From positions 1-36,543 of the forward strand of contig CAKPAG010000012.1 of NCBI GenBank assembly GCA_934132895.1: a stretch of DNA of 36,543 nucleotides, given 5' to 3'. The notes beneath the pieces are model-generated. The model worked only from the letters and a program-made list of their open reading frames with translations. It was not told the DNA's origin and searched no databases. This document shows positions 15,520-24,202 of this stretch, in pieces. Origin of the DNA: an uncultured Clostridia bacterium. Lineage in GTDB: Bacteria; Bacillota; Clostridia; TANB77; CAG-465. Numbering within the stretch: the stretch's first letter is position 1; each line of letters begins with the position of its first letter. Made by a program: the position numbers and the translations under genes.

Positions 15520-16638
15520 TTGTTTAAAAATTTAATAAAGAATACAGATTATATTGTCCTTATTTGTATATTGGTACTATTTGTTATTGGTGTTGTAGCT
15601 ATTTTTAGTGCAGGATATGAAACTGATGTAAATAAAGATGAGTATATAAAACAAATAGTTTGGTTTGGGGCAGTATTTTTGATGATGATTGTAATATGGT
15701 GTATAGATTACAATACATTTGATATATTTGGGTATATACTCTATGCAATAAATTTAGTTCTACTGGTTGTGGTTTTGTTTATGCCAAAACTTATGGGAGC
15801 TAGTAGTTGGTTTAATTTTGGTGGAATATTGTATCAACCATCAGAACTTATGAAAATTGGGTATATAGTGGTAAGTGCTAAATTTTTTAGTATATTAAAA
15901 AATAACGTTCAAAAAAACGATAAAAAGAAAAAATGGCTTATAATAATGATAATTGCTTTGTTATATATTATACCTGTAATATTAATAATGTTGCAACCAG
16001 ATTTTGGAACAGCAATGGTATTTACAGTAATACTTGCATTTATGACATTTAAATCTGGTATAAAATATAGGTATATTTTTGCATGTATTGGTGTTATACT
16101 AGTACTTGCACCACTTGTTTATTTCTTTGTATTAAATCCTACTCAACAGGCAAGAATACAGGTGTTTTTAGATCCTGAACTTGATCCTTTAGGTTCTGGA
16201 TATAACGCAATACAATCAAAAATAGCAGTAGGAGCAGGTAAACTATTTGGAACAGGAATATTAAAAGGCGCACAAACACAAAATGGATACCTACCAATTA
16301 AATCTACTGATTTTATATTTTCGGTTATATCAGAAGAAATGGGCTTTGTTTTTTCAGTAATTGTTGTAGTAACGTATGCTGTATTAATAATGAGGTTACT
16401 TAAAATAGCCAAAAATGCAAGAGATGATTTCTCTTCTTTTATGGTTATTGGAATAGCAGGAATGATTTTCTTCCATTTTGCCGAAAATATTGGAATGACA
16501 ATAGGACTTTTACCAATAACCGGTGTACCACTTCCATTTGTAAGTTATGGTGGTAGTAGTATGATTACAAGTGGAATGGCTATAGCAATAGCATTAAATG
16601 TATCTGCTAGAAAGAGCAAAAATGTATTTTTAGATTAG
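15520..16638 (+). CDS. rodA: SEDS peptidoglycan polymerase RodA
   Basis: A 372-aa multi-pass membrane glycosyltransferase of the SEDS family (RodA/FtsW/SpoVE), which polymerises lipid II for lateral wall growth. About ten hydrophobic segments begin at residue 9 (DYIVLICILVLFVIGVVAIF). Signature stretches are SSWFNFGGILYQPSELMKIG, LQPDFGTA, GTGILKGAQTQNGYLPIKST with DFIFSVISEEMGF, and GVPLPFVSYGGSSM near the end. The GxxxGTQxQ...DFIF form favours RodA over FtsW. The start is TTG with GTGGTGA upstream. No partner penicillin-binding protein is adjacent. Confidence 0.92.
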   Translation: MFKNLIKNTDYIVLICILVLFVIGVVAIFSAGYETDVNKDEYIKQIVWFGAVFLMMIVIWCIDYNTFDIFGYILYAINLVLLVVVLFMPKLMGASSWFNFGGILYQPSELMKIGYIVVSAKFFSILKNNVQKNDKKKKWLIIMIIALLYIIPVILIMLQPDFGTAMVFTVILAFMTFKSGIKYRYIFACIGVILVLAPLVYFFVLNPTQQARIQVFLDPELDPLGSGYNAIQSKIAVGAGKLFGTGILKGAQTQNGYLPIKSTDFIFSVISEEMGFVFSVIVVVTYAVLIMRLLKIAKNARDDFSSFMVIGIAGMIFFHFAENIGMTIGLLPITGVPLPFVSYGGSSMITSGMAIAIALNVSARKSKNVFLD

Positions 16639-16669
16639 AATATATTTAAAAAATATGTAAAAGATTAAC

Positions 16670-16698
16670 TTGAAAATAGTATTAAAATATAGTATAGT
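16670..16698 (+). promoter_or_regulatory. promoter of the small pilin-like gene and dus operon
   Basis: TTGAAA (16670-16675), 17-bp spacer, TATAGT (16693-16698). The following genes to prfB are closely spaced and could share it. Confidence 0.65.
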
Positions 16699-16732
16699 AT
16701 ATATGTAAATATATAAAAAAAGAGGGGTATAT

Positions 16733-17170
16733 ATGAATAAAAAAATGGGTGTAAGTTTAATAATTGTTTCAACTGCAGTGGCAATAATGTTGCTTTTAAT
16801 ATCTGTTGCTTCTGTTGTTGGCACAAATGCTATAAAATCAGCAAATTTTGATGAGTACATATCAGTACTAAATAGAGTATCAGATGAAGTAAATATGTAT
16901 TATATAGAAAATGAAAAACTTCCAGTATCATCACAAACAGTAGTAAATTATTCTACATTACCAGTTGAATTTAAGAATACTTTAAATTCAAAGAAAGATG
17001 TAAATAATAAATTGTTTGTAGTTGATGTATCACTTTTAAAAGATAAAACTATTGAAAAGGGAAAAGGAAGTGTAGAAGATCAAGACGTATTTTTAGTTGC
17101 TGAAGATACTCATAATGTATATTATTTAAAAGGTTTTAAATATAAATCAAAAATGTATTATGGAGTTTAA
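16733..17170 (+). CDS. small pilin-like membrane-anchored protein
   Basis: A 145-aa protein beginning MNKKMGVSLIIVSTAVAIML, a prepilin-like or signal-anchor helix (residues 6-30). A soluble alpha/beta region follows, with VLNRVSDEVNMYYIENEKLP resembling the helix after the hydrophobic part of pseudopilins, ending DTHNVYYLKGFKYKSKMYYGV. GAGGGG lies nine bases before the ATG. It ends 3 nt before dus, so the two genes are in one operon. No known family was recognised; a surface or pseudopilin role is only inferred. Confidence 0.65.
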   Translation: MNKKMGVSLIIVSTAVAIMLLLISVASVVGTNAIKSANFDEYISVLNRVSDEVNMYYIENEKLPVSSQTVVNYSTLPVEFKNTLNSKKDVNNKLFVVDVSLLKDKTIEKGKGSVEDQDVFLVAEDTHNVYYLKGFKYKSKMYYGV

Positions 17171-17173
17171 ATA

Positions 17174-18186
17174 ATGGAACAAAATATAGAAAAAGATATA
17201 AAAAAATATATATCAAAAATTAATGTAGGAAATATTGAATTAAAAAATAACATTTTTTTAGCACCAATGGCAGGAGTTACGGACATTCCATTTAGAAAGA
17301 TATGTTTGGAATTTTCACCAGGGCTTATGTATACGGAAATGGCAAGTACTAAAGCATTAGAATTTAATAGCAAAAAGACTGAAAAGATTCTTCGGAGTTA
17401 TGAAAGAAGAAAAACCTGCAGCTGTTCAAATTTTTGGTAGTAATAAAGATAGTATAAAAAATACAATACTAATGCTAAATGAAGTAGAAGACATAGACAT
17501 AATAGATATTAACATGGGTTGTCCTGCACCAAAACTAGTAAAAAATGGTGATGGTGCAGGATTACTTTTAGATTTAAAAAATGTAGACGCAATTTTAAAT
17601 GAGGCTTTAAAAGTATCTAAAAAGGAAATTACAGTAAAAACAAGAAGAGGCTTTGACGAAGAAAGAATAACTGCTGTTGAAGTTGCTAAAATTGCAGAAG
17701 CAAACGGAGTAAAACAAATAACTGTACATGGAAGAACAAGGAAAGAATTTTACTCACGGAAAAGCAGATTTAGACATTATAAAAAAAGTGAAAGAAAATG
17801 TAAATATTAATGTTATTGGTAACGGAGATATAGTAGATGTAAAATCAGCTTTAAACATGTTTGAAAAAACAGGTTGTGACGGAATAATGATAGCAAGAGG
17901 AGCAATGGGTAATCCTTGGATATTTAAGAGTATATTAAGTGGAAAAGAATATATACCATCTCTTGACGAGAAAAAAGAAATAATATTCAAGCATTTAGAC
18001 TATTTAGTAGAAAATGATGGAGAAGTTCTAGCACATTTAAAGGCAAGAAAACATATAGCTTGGTATATAAAAGGATTAAACTCTAGTGCTAAAGTAAGGG
18101 AAATGATAAATACGGCTTCAACGGTAGATGAAGAAAAAGAAATATTAGAAGATTACTTCGAAAGCTTAAAAGATAATATAAACTAA
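17174..18186 (+). CDS. dusB: tRNA-dihydrouridine synthase, with two +1 frame changes
   Basis: An FMN enzyme reducing uridines in tRNA D-loops. The protein is spread over three frames: 17174-17392, 17394-17756 and 17758-18186. Joined by skipping one C at each CGG-A, it gives 336 aa, the normal Dus length. Motifs: LAPMAGVTDIPFRKI, YTEMAS, VQIFGSN, DINMGCPAPKLVKNGDGAGL, VKTRRGF, TVHGRTR, FYS-GKADLDIIKKVKE, VIGNGDI, GCDGIMIARGAMGNPWIF. The catalytic Cys is in NMGCP. At the second site the restored Gly is the conserved one of the Y-x-G-x-A-D segment. There is no other stop or decay, so the gene looks functional if the ribosome shifts. It is followed 6 nt later by ylmH. Confidence 0.9.
17390..17396 (+). 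other. +1 frameshift site CTT-CGG-A (dus, first)
   Basis: Upstream frame reads …EKIL (CTT at 17390-17392). Skipping C17393 gives GGA (17394-17396) then GTT ATG AAA, reading GVMKEEKPAAVQIFGSN, the expected Dus sequence. The unshifted frame stops at 17438-17440. Confidence 0.8.
17754..17760 (+). other. +1 frameshift site TCA-CGG-A (dus, second)
   Basis: The frame reads …RKEFYS (TCA 17754-17756). Skipping C17757 gives GGA (17758-17760), then KADLDIIKKVKE. The Gly at this point is conserved in Dus proteins (for example YEGKADWD in the Bacillus relative as I recall it). Confidence 0.85.
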
Positions 18187-18192
18187 AGAGGT

Positions 18193-19012
18193 ATGAAGTA
18201 TATGACAAATAAAGAAAAGAAAAACAAAATACTTGAAAGATATAAAAATGAAAGTATAAGAATATTTGTTTCTAACTTAATAGATAAGGCATATAGATAC
18301 TTAAATCTTGAAAAAATAGAATATACTCATTTTTTAAACTTAAATGAATATAACATAGCTGTATCTGTACTAAATGAACTTGGAGTAAATTATACTGTAT
18401 TTTCATTAGATGAAAAATTAACTAAGAAAGTTATATTCTTTATACCAGAATATATCACAAAGGAAAATACTTCTCTGGTTTTTGAAGAATGTATTTCATG
18501 TATAAAAATTACTTCTAAATGTTATAACAAACTAAAACACAAGGACTATATGGGTGCATTATATTCTCTTGGAATAAAACATGAGTATGTTGGAGATATA
18601 TTTGTTAAGCAAAATACGTGCTATGTGTTTTTAATAGCTAATATATCAGAATATATTTTATCTAATCTTTTTAAGGTAGGAAATGAAGAAGTTAAATTAG
18701 AAAAAATATCTTTGTTTTCTGATGAGATAAAAAATCTTTCATATGAGTTTGAAGAAAAAGAATATATTGTTGCATCTTTAAGAGTAGATGCTGTACTTTC
18801 AGTAGTATACAAAAAAAGCAGAAATGAAATAAAAGAAAAAATAACAAAAGGTGATTTGTATATAAATGATAAAGAGGAAAGATATCTAAGTTATAACTTG
18901 AAAGAAGGAGATATTATATCTTTTAGAAAGTGTGGTAAATTAAAGTTTAGTAAAATTATTAGAAAAACACGGAAGTGACAGAGTGGTAGTTTTAGTACAA
19001 ATCTATGTGTAA
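18193..19012 (+). CDS. ylmH: YlmH-family S4 RNA-binding protein, +1 frame change near its end
   Basis: An RNA-binding protein of the YlmH family, associated in Bacillus with division-cluster genes and reported to act on stalled ribosomal subunits. Signature: HKDYMGALYSLGIKHEYVGDIF, then a C-terminal S4 domain (about residues 195-250: VASLRVDAVLSVVYKKSRNEI, KGDLYINDK, LKEGDIISF). In the unshifted frame it ends KTRK at 18978. Skipping C18970 at ACA-CGG-A gives KT-GSDRVVVLVQIYV and stops at 19010-19012 (272 aa). The extension matches the family's usual tail (T-x-S/K-D/G-R-I/V). It lies between dus and an RluA-type gene in a translation-related cluster. Confidence 0.88.
18967..18973 (+). other. 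+1 frameshift site ACA-CGG-A (ylmH)
   Basis: ACA 18967-18969, CGG 18970-18972, A 18973. The zero frame stops two codons later (AAG TGA). The +1 frame reads 13 more residues that fit the YlmH C-terminus. Reading CGGA as Arg (KTRSDR) would fit the family at least as well as Gly here. Confidence 0.7.
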
Positions 19013-19050
19013 AGTATAATAAAGTAAAAATGGAATTGGTGAATTAAAAT

Positions 19051-19773
19051 ATGGATTTAAAGATTTTGTATGAAGATAATCATATAATTGTAGTAGTAAA
19101 ACCTGCAGGAATACCTGTACAAGCAGATAAAAGTCAAGATTTAGATTTGCTTACTGTTATAAAAGAGTATATAAAAGAAAAGTATAATAAACCAGGCAAT
19201 GTATATTTAGGACTTGTGCATAGACTAGATAGAATGGTTGGTGGAGTTATGGTATTTGCCAAAACTTCAAAAGCTGCGTCACGAATATCAGAATATATAC
19301 GAAACAAAAATGTAAAGAAAAAATATCTTGCAATTGTAAATGGCAAAATAGAGGTAGATGGAAAGTCTCATGTATTAAAGAATTATCTTTTAAAAAATGA
19401 AAGATTAAATTTAAGCAAAGTAGTAGATGGCATGAAGAAGAATGCAAAAGAAGCTTCTTTAGAATATACAGCATTAAAGAATTTTATGTATGCCAAAAAA
19501 GAATATACTTTAGTAGATGTTAATTTGCATACTGGTCGTCATCACCAGATAAGAGTACAGTTTGCAAATATATCTCATCCGTTATATGGGGATCAAAAAT
19601 ATGGTCAAAAAATAAATAAAGTTGGTCAAAATGTAGGGCTTTGGTCATATTATTTGTCATTTTTCCATCCTACAAAAGATGAGTATTTAGAATTTACATG
19701 TAAACCTAATGAAGTTATAGGGTATAGCAAAGAATATAACAAAATAGATAAGATTTGGGGAGAGTGCTTGTAA
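19051..19773 (+). CDS. RluA-family pseudouridine synthase
   Basis: A 240-aa enzyme isomerising uridines in rRNA or tRNA. Motifs: ILYEDNHIIVVVKPAGIPVQAD at the start, the catalytic Asp in GLVHRLDRMVGGVMVFAKT (about residues 54-72), YLAIVNGKI, and LHTGRHHQIRVQFANISHPLYGD. It lacks the N-terminal S4 domain of RluC/RluD, so the target site cannot be assigned. It starts 38 nt after the extended ylmH frame and its TAA overlaps the ATG of prfB (TAATG). Confidence 0.92.
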   Translation: MDLKILYEDNHIIVVVKPAGIPVQADKSQDLDLLTVIKEYIKEKYNKPGNVYLGLVHRLDRMVGGVMVFAKTSKAASRISEYIRNKNVKKKYLAIVNGKIEVDGKSHVLKNYLLKNERLNLSKVVDGMKKNAKEASLEYTALKNFMYAKKEYTLVDVNLHTGRHHQIRVQFANISHPLYGDQKYGQKINKVGQNVGLWSYYLSFFHPTKDEYLEFTCKPNEVIGYSKEYNKIDKIWGECL

Positions 19774-20885
19774 TGGATTTTGATAGTGTAAAAATCAAAA
19801 TTGGTAAATTAAGTGAAGATTTGAAAGTTCTAAGGAATGCACTTAATGTAGAAGAAAAGAAAAAAAGAGTAAAGGAAATAGAAAACAAAACACAAGAAGA
19901 AGGCTTTTTTGAAGATATAAAAAAATCATCTGCTCTTTTAGCAGAACTTAAAACTTTAAAAGTTACAATAGACAAAATAGAAAAGTTAGAAAGCTATATA
20001 TCTGATGCTTATACGTATATAGAAATGGCAGAAGAAGAAAATGATGAAGAAAGCTATAAAGAGGCAAATAAATTATGCAAAATATTGGAAGCAAGACTCG
20101 AAAAGCTTGAAATAGATACACTTCTTTCAGGTAAATATGACTCAAACAATGCAATTATAACTATACATCCAGGTGCCGGTGGAACTGAATCTCAAGATTG
20201 GGCATTAATGCTATATAGAATGTATACAAAATGGGCTGCTAAATCAGATTTTGAAATTGAAGTTTTAGATTTGCAAGATGGTGAAGAAGCAGGACTTAAA
20301 AGCGTATCATTTTTAGTAAAAGGAGAAAATGCTTATGGCTATTTAAAAGGAGAAAATGGTGTCCATAGACTAGTTAGAATATCGCCTTTTGATAGCAATT
20401 CTAGAAGACATACTTCTTTTGCTGCTGTTGAAGTATTACCTGAAATATCCGATGATATATCAGTAGAAATAAGGCCTGAAGATTTAGAAATGGATGTATA
20501 TAGGGCAAGTGGAGCTGGTGGTCAACACGTAAACAAAACATCATCAGCAGTAAGAATAAGACATATACCAACAGGAACTGTAGTATCATGTCAAACTGAA
20601 AGATCGCAGGTGCAAAATAGAGAAAACTGTATGAAGATGTTAAAAGCTAAACTGTATAAATTAGAAGAACAAAAACACCAAGCTGAAATTAATGGGATAA
20701 AAGGTGATACATTAGATAATGCTTGGGGAAATCAGATAAGATCATATGTATTTTGTCCATATACTCTTGTAAAAGACCATAGAACAAATTTTGAAATAGG
20801 AAATGTTCAAGCAGTAATGGATGGCAAGATAGATGAGTTTATATATGCTTACTTGAAATACGCTAAAGAAAATGGTATAATATAA
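19773..20885 (+). CDS. prfB: peptide chain release factor 2, no internal frameshift
   Basis: A 370-aa RF2 terminating at UGA and UAA. GGQ is present in YRASGAGGQHVNKTSSAVR; the stop-codon-recognition and domain 3 segments are complete (GAGGTESQDWALMLYRMY, VHRLVRISPFDSNSRRHTSFA). The N-terminus is continuous through RNALNVEEKKKRVKE, where many bacteria carry the in-frame TGA that autoregulates RF2; here no TGA and no shift exist. I chose ATG 19773 (overlapping the preceding stop, GGGGAGAG upstream) rather than the ATG at 19755. It is coupled to the upstream pseudouridine synthase. Confidence 0.95.
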   Translation: MDFDSVKIKIGKLSEDLKVLRNALNVEEKKKRVKEIENKTQEEGFFEDIKKSSALLAELKTLKVTIDKIEKLESYISDAYTYIEMAEEENDEESYKEANKLCKILEARLEKLEIDTLLSGKYDSNNAIITIHPGAGGTESQDWALMLYRMYTKWAAKSDFEIEVLDLQDGEEAGLKSVSFLVKGENAYGYLKGENGVHRLVRISPFDSNSRRHTSFAAVEVLPEISDDISVEIRPEDLEMDVYRASGAGGQHVNKTSSAVRIRHIPTGTVVSCQTERSQVQNRENCMKMLKAKLYKLEEQKHQAEINGIKGDTLDNAWGNQIRSYVFCPYTLVKDHRTNFEIGNVQAVMDGKIDEFIYAYLKYAKENGII

Positions 20886-20924
20886 CAAGATTAGTTTTAT
20901 AAAAAATAACATAATTTTGTTATA
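20881..20924 (+). promoter_or_regulatory. hairpin abutting the SD of the HAD gene
   Basis: TATAACAAGATTA and TAATTTTGTTATA form a 13-bp stem (one G-U). The first arm contains the prfB stop; the second ends where AGGAGGT begins. It may control translation of the next gene or act as a weak attenuator. Confidence 0.5.
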
Positions 20925-20937
20925 GGAGGTAGCGTAA

Positions 20938-21624
20938 ATGGAGGAAAATAAAAAGAAGCGGTTACTAGTTTTTGATTTTGATGGAACTTTTTTTGAAAAC
21001 TTTTTTGAAATTGATAGAAAAATTATTAATGAAGTTTTTAAAAATAAATTAGTACTATTTGTTGATAATGTAGCAAGAAAAGTAAATAGTTTAGGAATAG
21101 TAAAAAATACAACTAGAGTTTTTAAATTAAGAATTCTAACGTATGCTATTTTATCATTTAAGAACTATTTTAAAGTTAAGGAAGCATACAGAAAAATGTA
21201 TGTAAAAGAAGCAACAAATGCAGTTCTAAAACTTCAAGCAGATCTAGATGCTAAATATCCTAATAAATTTTATCATAAAGCTTTTCAAAATGAATGTGAA
21301 AATGGCTCAGATGAGAAAAAAATAGGATACATTATTATATCAAATAATGAGTTTTCTTCTAGTATAAAAGCAGAATATCAAATTTTAGTTGAACATAGCA
21401 AATTAAATCTATTAAAAGAAATAAAAACTAAGTTTAATGATTATGATATTTGTATGATAGGAGATAGTATATTAGATGATATAATTCCAGCTAAGATTTT
21501 AGGGATCTCTTTTATTCATATAATTAAAAACGTTTCTAAAGAAAAAATGACATTTTTTGAAAGAAAAAAAGCAATAGTGAATAGTTTAGATCATGCTATA
21601 AAAGAATTTTTAAGAGATGATTAA
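20938..21624 (+). CDS. HAD-superfamily hydrolase
   Basis: A 228-aa phosphatase-like protein. Motif I is VFDFDGTFFEN (residues 13-23, nucleophile Asp in DFDGT). Motif II is probably IIISNNEFSS. Motif IV is IGDSILDDIIPAKILGISFIH. The substrate is unknown. The ATG follows AGGAGGTAGCGTAA. Residue 8 is a CGG codon followed by T, and here the frame continues without a shift. It is followed by its own terminator. Confidence 0.85.
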   Translation: MEENKKKRLLVFDFDGTFFENFFEIDRKIINEVFKNKLVLFVDNVARKVNSLGIVKNTTRVFKLRILTYAILSFKNYFKVKEAYRKMYVKEATNAVLKLQADLDAKYPNKFYHKAFQNECENGSDEKKIGYIIISNNEFSSSIKAEYQILVEHSKLNLLKEIKTKFNDYDICMIGDSILDDIIPAKILGISFIHIIKNVSKEKMTFFERKKAIVNSLDHAIKEFLRDD

Positions 21625-21667
21625 AAAAGAAATATATTTTGAATTAACAAGATGTATTTCTTTTTTC
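21623..21667 (+). terminator. terminator after the HAD gene
   Basis: AAAAAAGAAATA and TATTTCTTTTTT form a 12-bp stem with a 20-nt loop. It is A/T-rich but ends in a T-rich tail. Confidence 0.65.
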
Positions 21668-21801
21668 TTTAAACTTTAGATTATTATTTGAAATATATTT
21701 AAGTAAAAATAAATATGTCTAGAATAATCAATTTATTTAAAATAAAATTACTTGCTTTTTGCTAAAATATGTAGTAATATAAAGTGTATAAAGGGGTAAA
21801 A

Positions 21802-22722
21802 ATGGAAAAAGAAATTAATGCAAAAGTTATAGAAATAATATTAAATAAATATATATTAGCTCTTAGTGATGGAAAGTATGTAGAAGCTATACTAAGTGGA
21901 AATATTAAAAGGAAAAATAGTATACTTGTAGGAGATAATGTAATTGTAACATTTTCCTATGACAAATATGTTATAACCAAGGTACTTGAAAGAAAAAACA
22001 GTATGATAAGACCACCTGTTGCAAATATTGATCAGTTAATTATCGTATTATCATTAGATAGTCCTAAACCTGATTATATGTTACTTGATAAACAGATAGT
22101 ATTATGTAAAAATAAAGGAATAGACCCTATTTTATGTATAAATAAAATAGATTACTCAAAGGATAATATTAGTTTAAGAAGTGAACTTAAGTATATTGCA
22201 ACAGTATATACTAGTTTAGTAAAAGAAATAGTGTATTCTTCTGTTACTGACAATATAGGAATAAATGAATTAAAGTTATTATTAAATGGAAAAATTTCAG
22301 CTTTCTCTGGTAATTCAGGTGTAGGTAAATCTAGTATTATATCTTTAATTACAAATGGAAAGCATATGAATGAAATAAAAGAAATAGAAGTAGGTGCCAT
22401 AGGCAAAAAAACAGGTAGAGGTAAACATACAACAAAATATGTAAGAATGTATGATATAGCAGATAAATCATATTTATTAGATACGCCAGGCTTTTCAAGT
22501 TATGAACTATATGATATAGAGTACAAGGAATTAAAAAAATATTATGATGACTTTTCAAAGGAAAAGTGTGACTATGAAGACTGTAATCATGTAAATGAAA
22601 AAGAAGATGTATGTAAAGTAAAACAAGGCGTTTTAAATGGAAAAATAGATAAATTAAGATATGAAAGATATGTGTATATCTTTAATAAATTAAAAGAACT
22701 TGATAAAAGAAAGTATAAGTAA
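21802..22722 (+). CDS. rsgA: ribosome small-subunit GTPase RsgA
   Basis: A 306-aa circularly permuted GTPase for 30S maturation. It has an N-terminal OB fold (1-70), then the G4 motif NKID, G1 SGNSGVGKSS, a G2-like region GRGKHTT and G3 DTPGFSS. A C-terminal zinc motif follows with CDYEDCNHVNEKEDVC. I chose ATG 21802 after AAAGGGG; the frame also has a GTG at 21784 lacking its own SD. It is followed 12 nt later by rpe, a common neighbour in Firmicutes. Confidence 0.94.
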   Translation: MEKEINAKVIEIILNKYILALSDGKYVEAILSGNIKRKNSILVGDNVIVTFSYDKYVITKVLERKNSMIRPPVANIDQLIIVLSLDSPKPDYMLLDKQIVLCKNKGIDPILCINKIDYSKDNISLRSELKYIATVYTSLVKEIVYSSVTDNIGINELKLLLNGKISAFSGNSGVGKSSIISLITNGKHMNEIKEIEVGAIGKKTGRGKHTTKYVRMYDIADKSYLLDTPGFSSYELYDIEYKELKKYYDDFSKEKCDYEDCNHVNEKEDVCKVKQGVLNGKIDKLRYERYVYIFNKLKELDKRKYK

Positions 22723-22734
22723 AGGTGAAATAGT

Positions 22735-24174
22735 ATGAAAAAAAATATTTCTCTTTCAATATTAAAATTAGAAGGAAAAGAAATACCTGAATTTTTAAGA
22801 AAATACAAAGAGGATATAGAGAAAATAGAAAAACTAAAAATTGATGTAAATAAGTTTTCGTATTTGGTCCACTTTGATGTAATGGATAATAAATTTGTAC
22901 CAAATAATGGACTAGATTTAAAATACATTAAGACTGCAAAGAATTTAGGATTGTATGTAGATACTCATTTAATGGTTGAAAACCCTATAGGCGATAAATA
23001 TATTGAACAAGCAATAGAATTTGGAACAGATGATATAACTATTCATTACGAGATTAATAATTTTGAAGGCATTTTAAACTATTTAAATGAGAAAAAAGAA
23101 TATTTAAAAAGAAAATTTAATAGAAATTTAAATATAGGAGTATCTATAAAACCTAAAACAGAAGTTAAAGTATTAGAAAAATTTAAAGACAGATTTTCTA
23201 AAATATTAATCATGAGTGTAGAACCTGGATTTGGAGGACAAGAATATTTAGAGAAGACAAATGAAAAAATAAAAGAAGCTGTTAGGCTATTTCCAGAGCA
23301 TACAATACAAGTTGATGGTGGAATAAACTTTAATACTTTGGAAAATGTACTAAGTGAGAAAGTAGAAAGCGTCGTTATAGGAAGCTATTTAACAAATAAC
23401 TATAATAGTACACTTCTTTGTAAAATGCAAATGTTAGAAATGTTAAAGTCAATTGAAGAACTTCCAAAAGATAGAAATATTGAGTTTGATAAGAAAATAT
23501 TACAAATAGTAAAAGGGGGATATGGTGAAAATGATATTCTAAAAGGAATATCAGTACCAAATATAAGGAAAATTGCAAATAAATGGTACAAGGTAATAAC
23601 AAAAGAAAGTTTAGTACCTTTTATATCATCAAAATATCATGAGTATAGACAATTTGCATGTATTATTCTTTCAAATTTAGTTAAAAAAGAACTAAAAGTA
23701 AAAGATGAAGAAAAAAGGAAACATCAGGTTATAAATATAATCAGTTTTTTCGAAGACAATTTAAAATATATTAATAATTGGGATTTGACTGATGAAGTAG
23801 CTACAAATATTCTTGGAAATTATTTGATTTTATTAAAAGATAAAGATGCTAAAAAAGAACTTGATAAATATCTAAAAAATGATATAATGTGGGTAAGAAG
23901 AATAGGTATTTTATCTACACTTACATATGTAAAAAAAGGATATAAAGAGCTGCCTTTTTATTCTTGCAAAAAAGAGTTATATTCCAAGGAGCCTTTAATA
24001 AACAAAGCAATAGGCTGGGTATTAAGAGAAATATATAAAAAACATCCTTTGGAAGTTAAAGAGTTTTTAAAAGAAAATAATACTAAAAAAACATTACCAA
24101 GATTTGTAATGTCTTACGCAACAGAGAAGATGACTAAAGAAGAAAAAGAATATGTAAAAAAGATAAAAGAGTAA
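22735..24174 (+). CDS. fusion: ribulose-phosphate 3-epimerase plus AlkD-like DNA repair domain
   Basis: A 479-aa protein. Residues 1-235 are Rpe of the pentose phosphate pathway: LVHFDVMDNKFVPN, DTHLMVENP, MSVEPGFGGQEY, VDGGINFNT, VVIGSYL. Residues 245-479 match the HEAT-like DNA alkylation repair family (AlkC/AlkD): GISVPNIRKIANKWYK, YRQFACIILSN, INNWDLTDEVA, MWVRRIGILSTLTY, INKAIGWVLREIYKKHP. The two parts are in one frame with a short linker (PKDRNIEFDKK) and no internal SD seen. Metal-binding His and Asp residues of Rpe appear present. The pairing of sugar metabolism and base excision is unusual. Confidence 0.9.
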   Translation: MKKNISLSILKLEGKEIPEFLRKYKEDIEKIEKLKIDVNKFSYLVHFDVMDNKFVPNNGLDLKYIKTAKNLGLYVDTHLMVENPIGDKYIEQAIEFGTDDITIHYEINNFEGILNYLNEKKEYLKRKFNRNLNIGVSIKPKTEVKVLEKFKDRFSKILIMSVEPGFGGQEYLEKTNEKIKEAVRLFPEHTIQVDGGINFNTLENVLSEKVESVVIGSYLTNNYNSTLLCKMQMLEMLKSIEELPKDRNIEFDKKILQIVKGGYGENDILKGISVPNIRKIANKWYKVITKESLVPFISSKYHEYRQFACIILSNLVKKELKVKDEEKRKHQVINIISFFEDNLKYINNWDLTDEVATNILGNYLILLKDKDAKKELDKYLKNDIMWVRRIGILSTLTYVKKGYKELPFYSCKKELYSKEPLINKAIGWVLREIYKKHPLEVKEFLKENNTKKTLPRFVMSYATEKMTKEEKEYVKKIKE

Positions 24175-24202
24175 AATTAAATAAAAAATGGAGGAATGTG
24201 TT

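Noticed and set aside
17174..18186. dus as a simple pseudogene or sequencing error
   Set aside because: Not fully excluded, but both breaks share CGG-A with two other genes, all motifs are intact, and no homopolymer is involved; kept as a candidate frameshifted gene.
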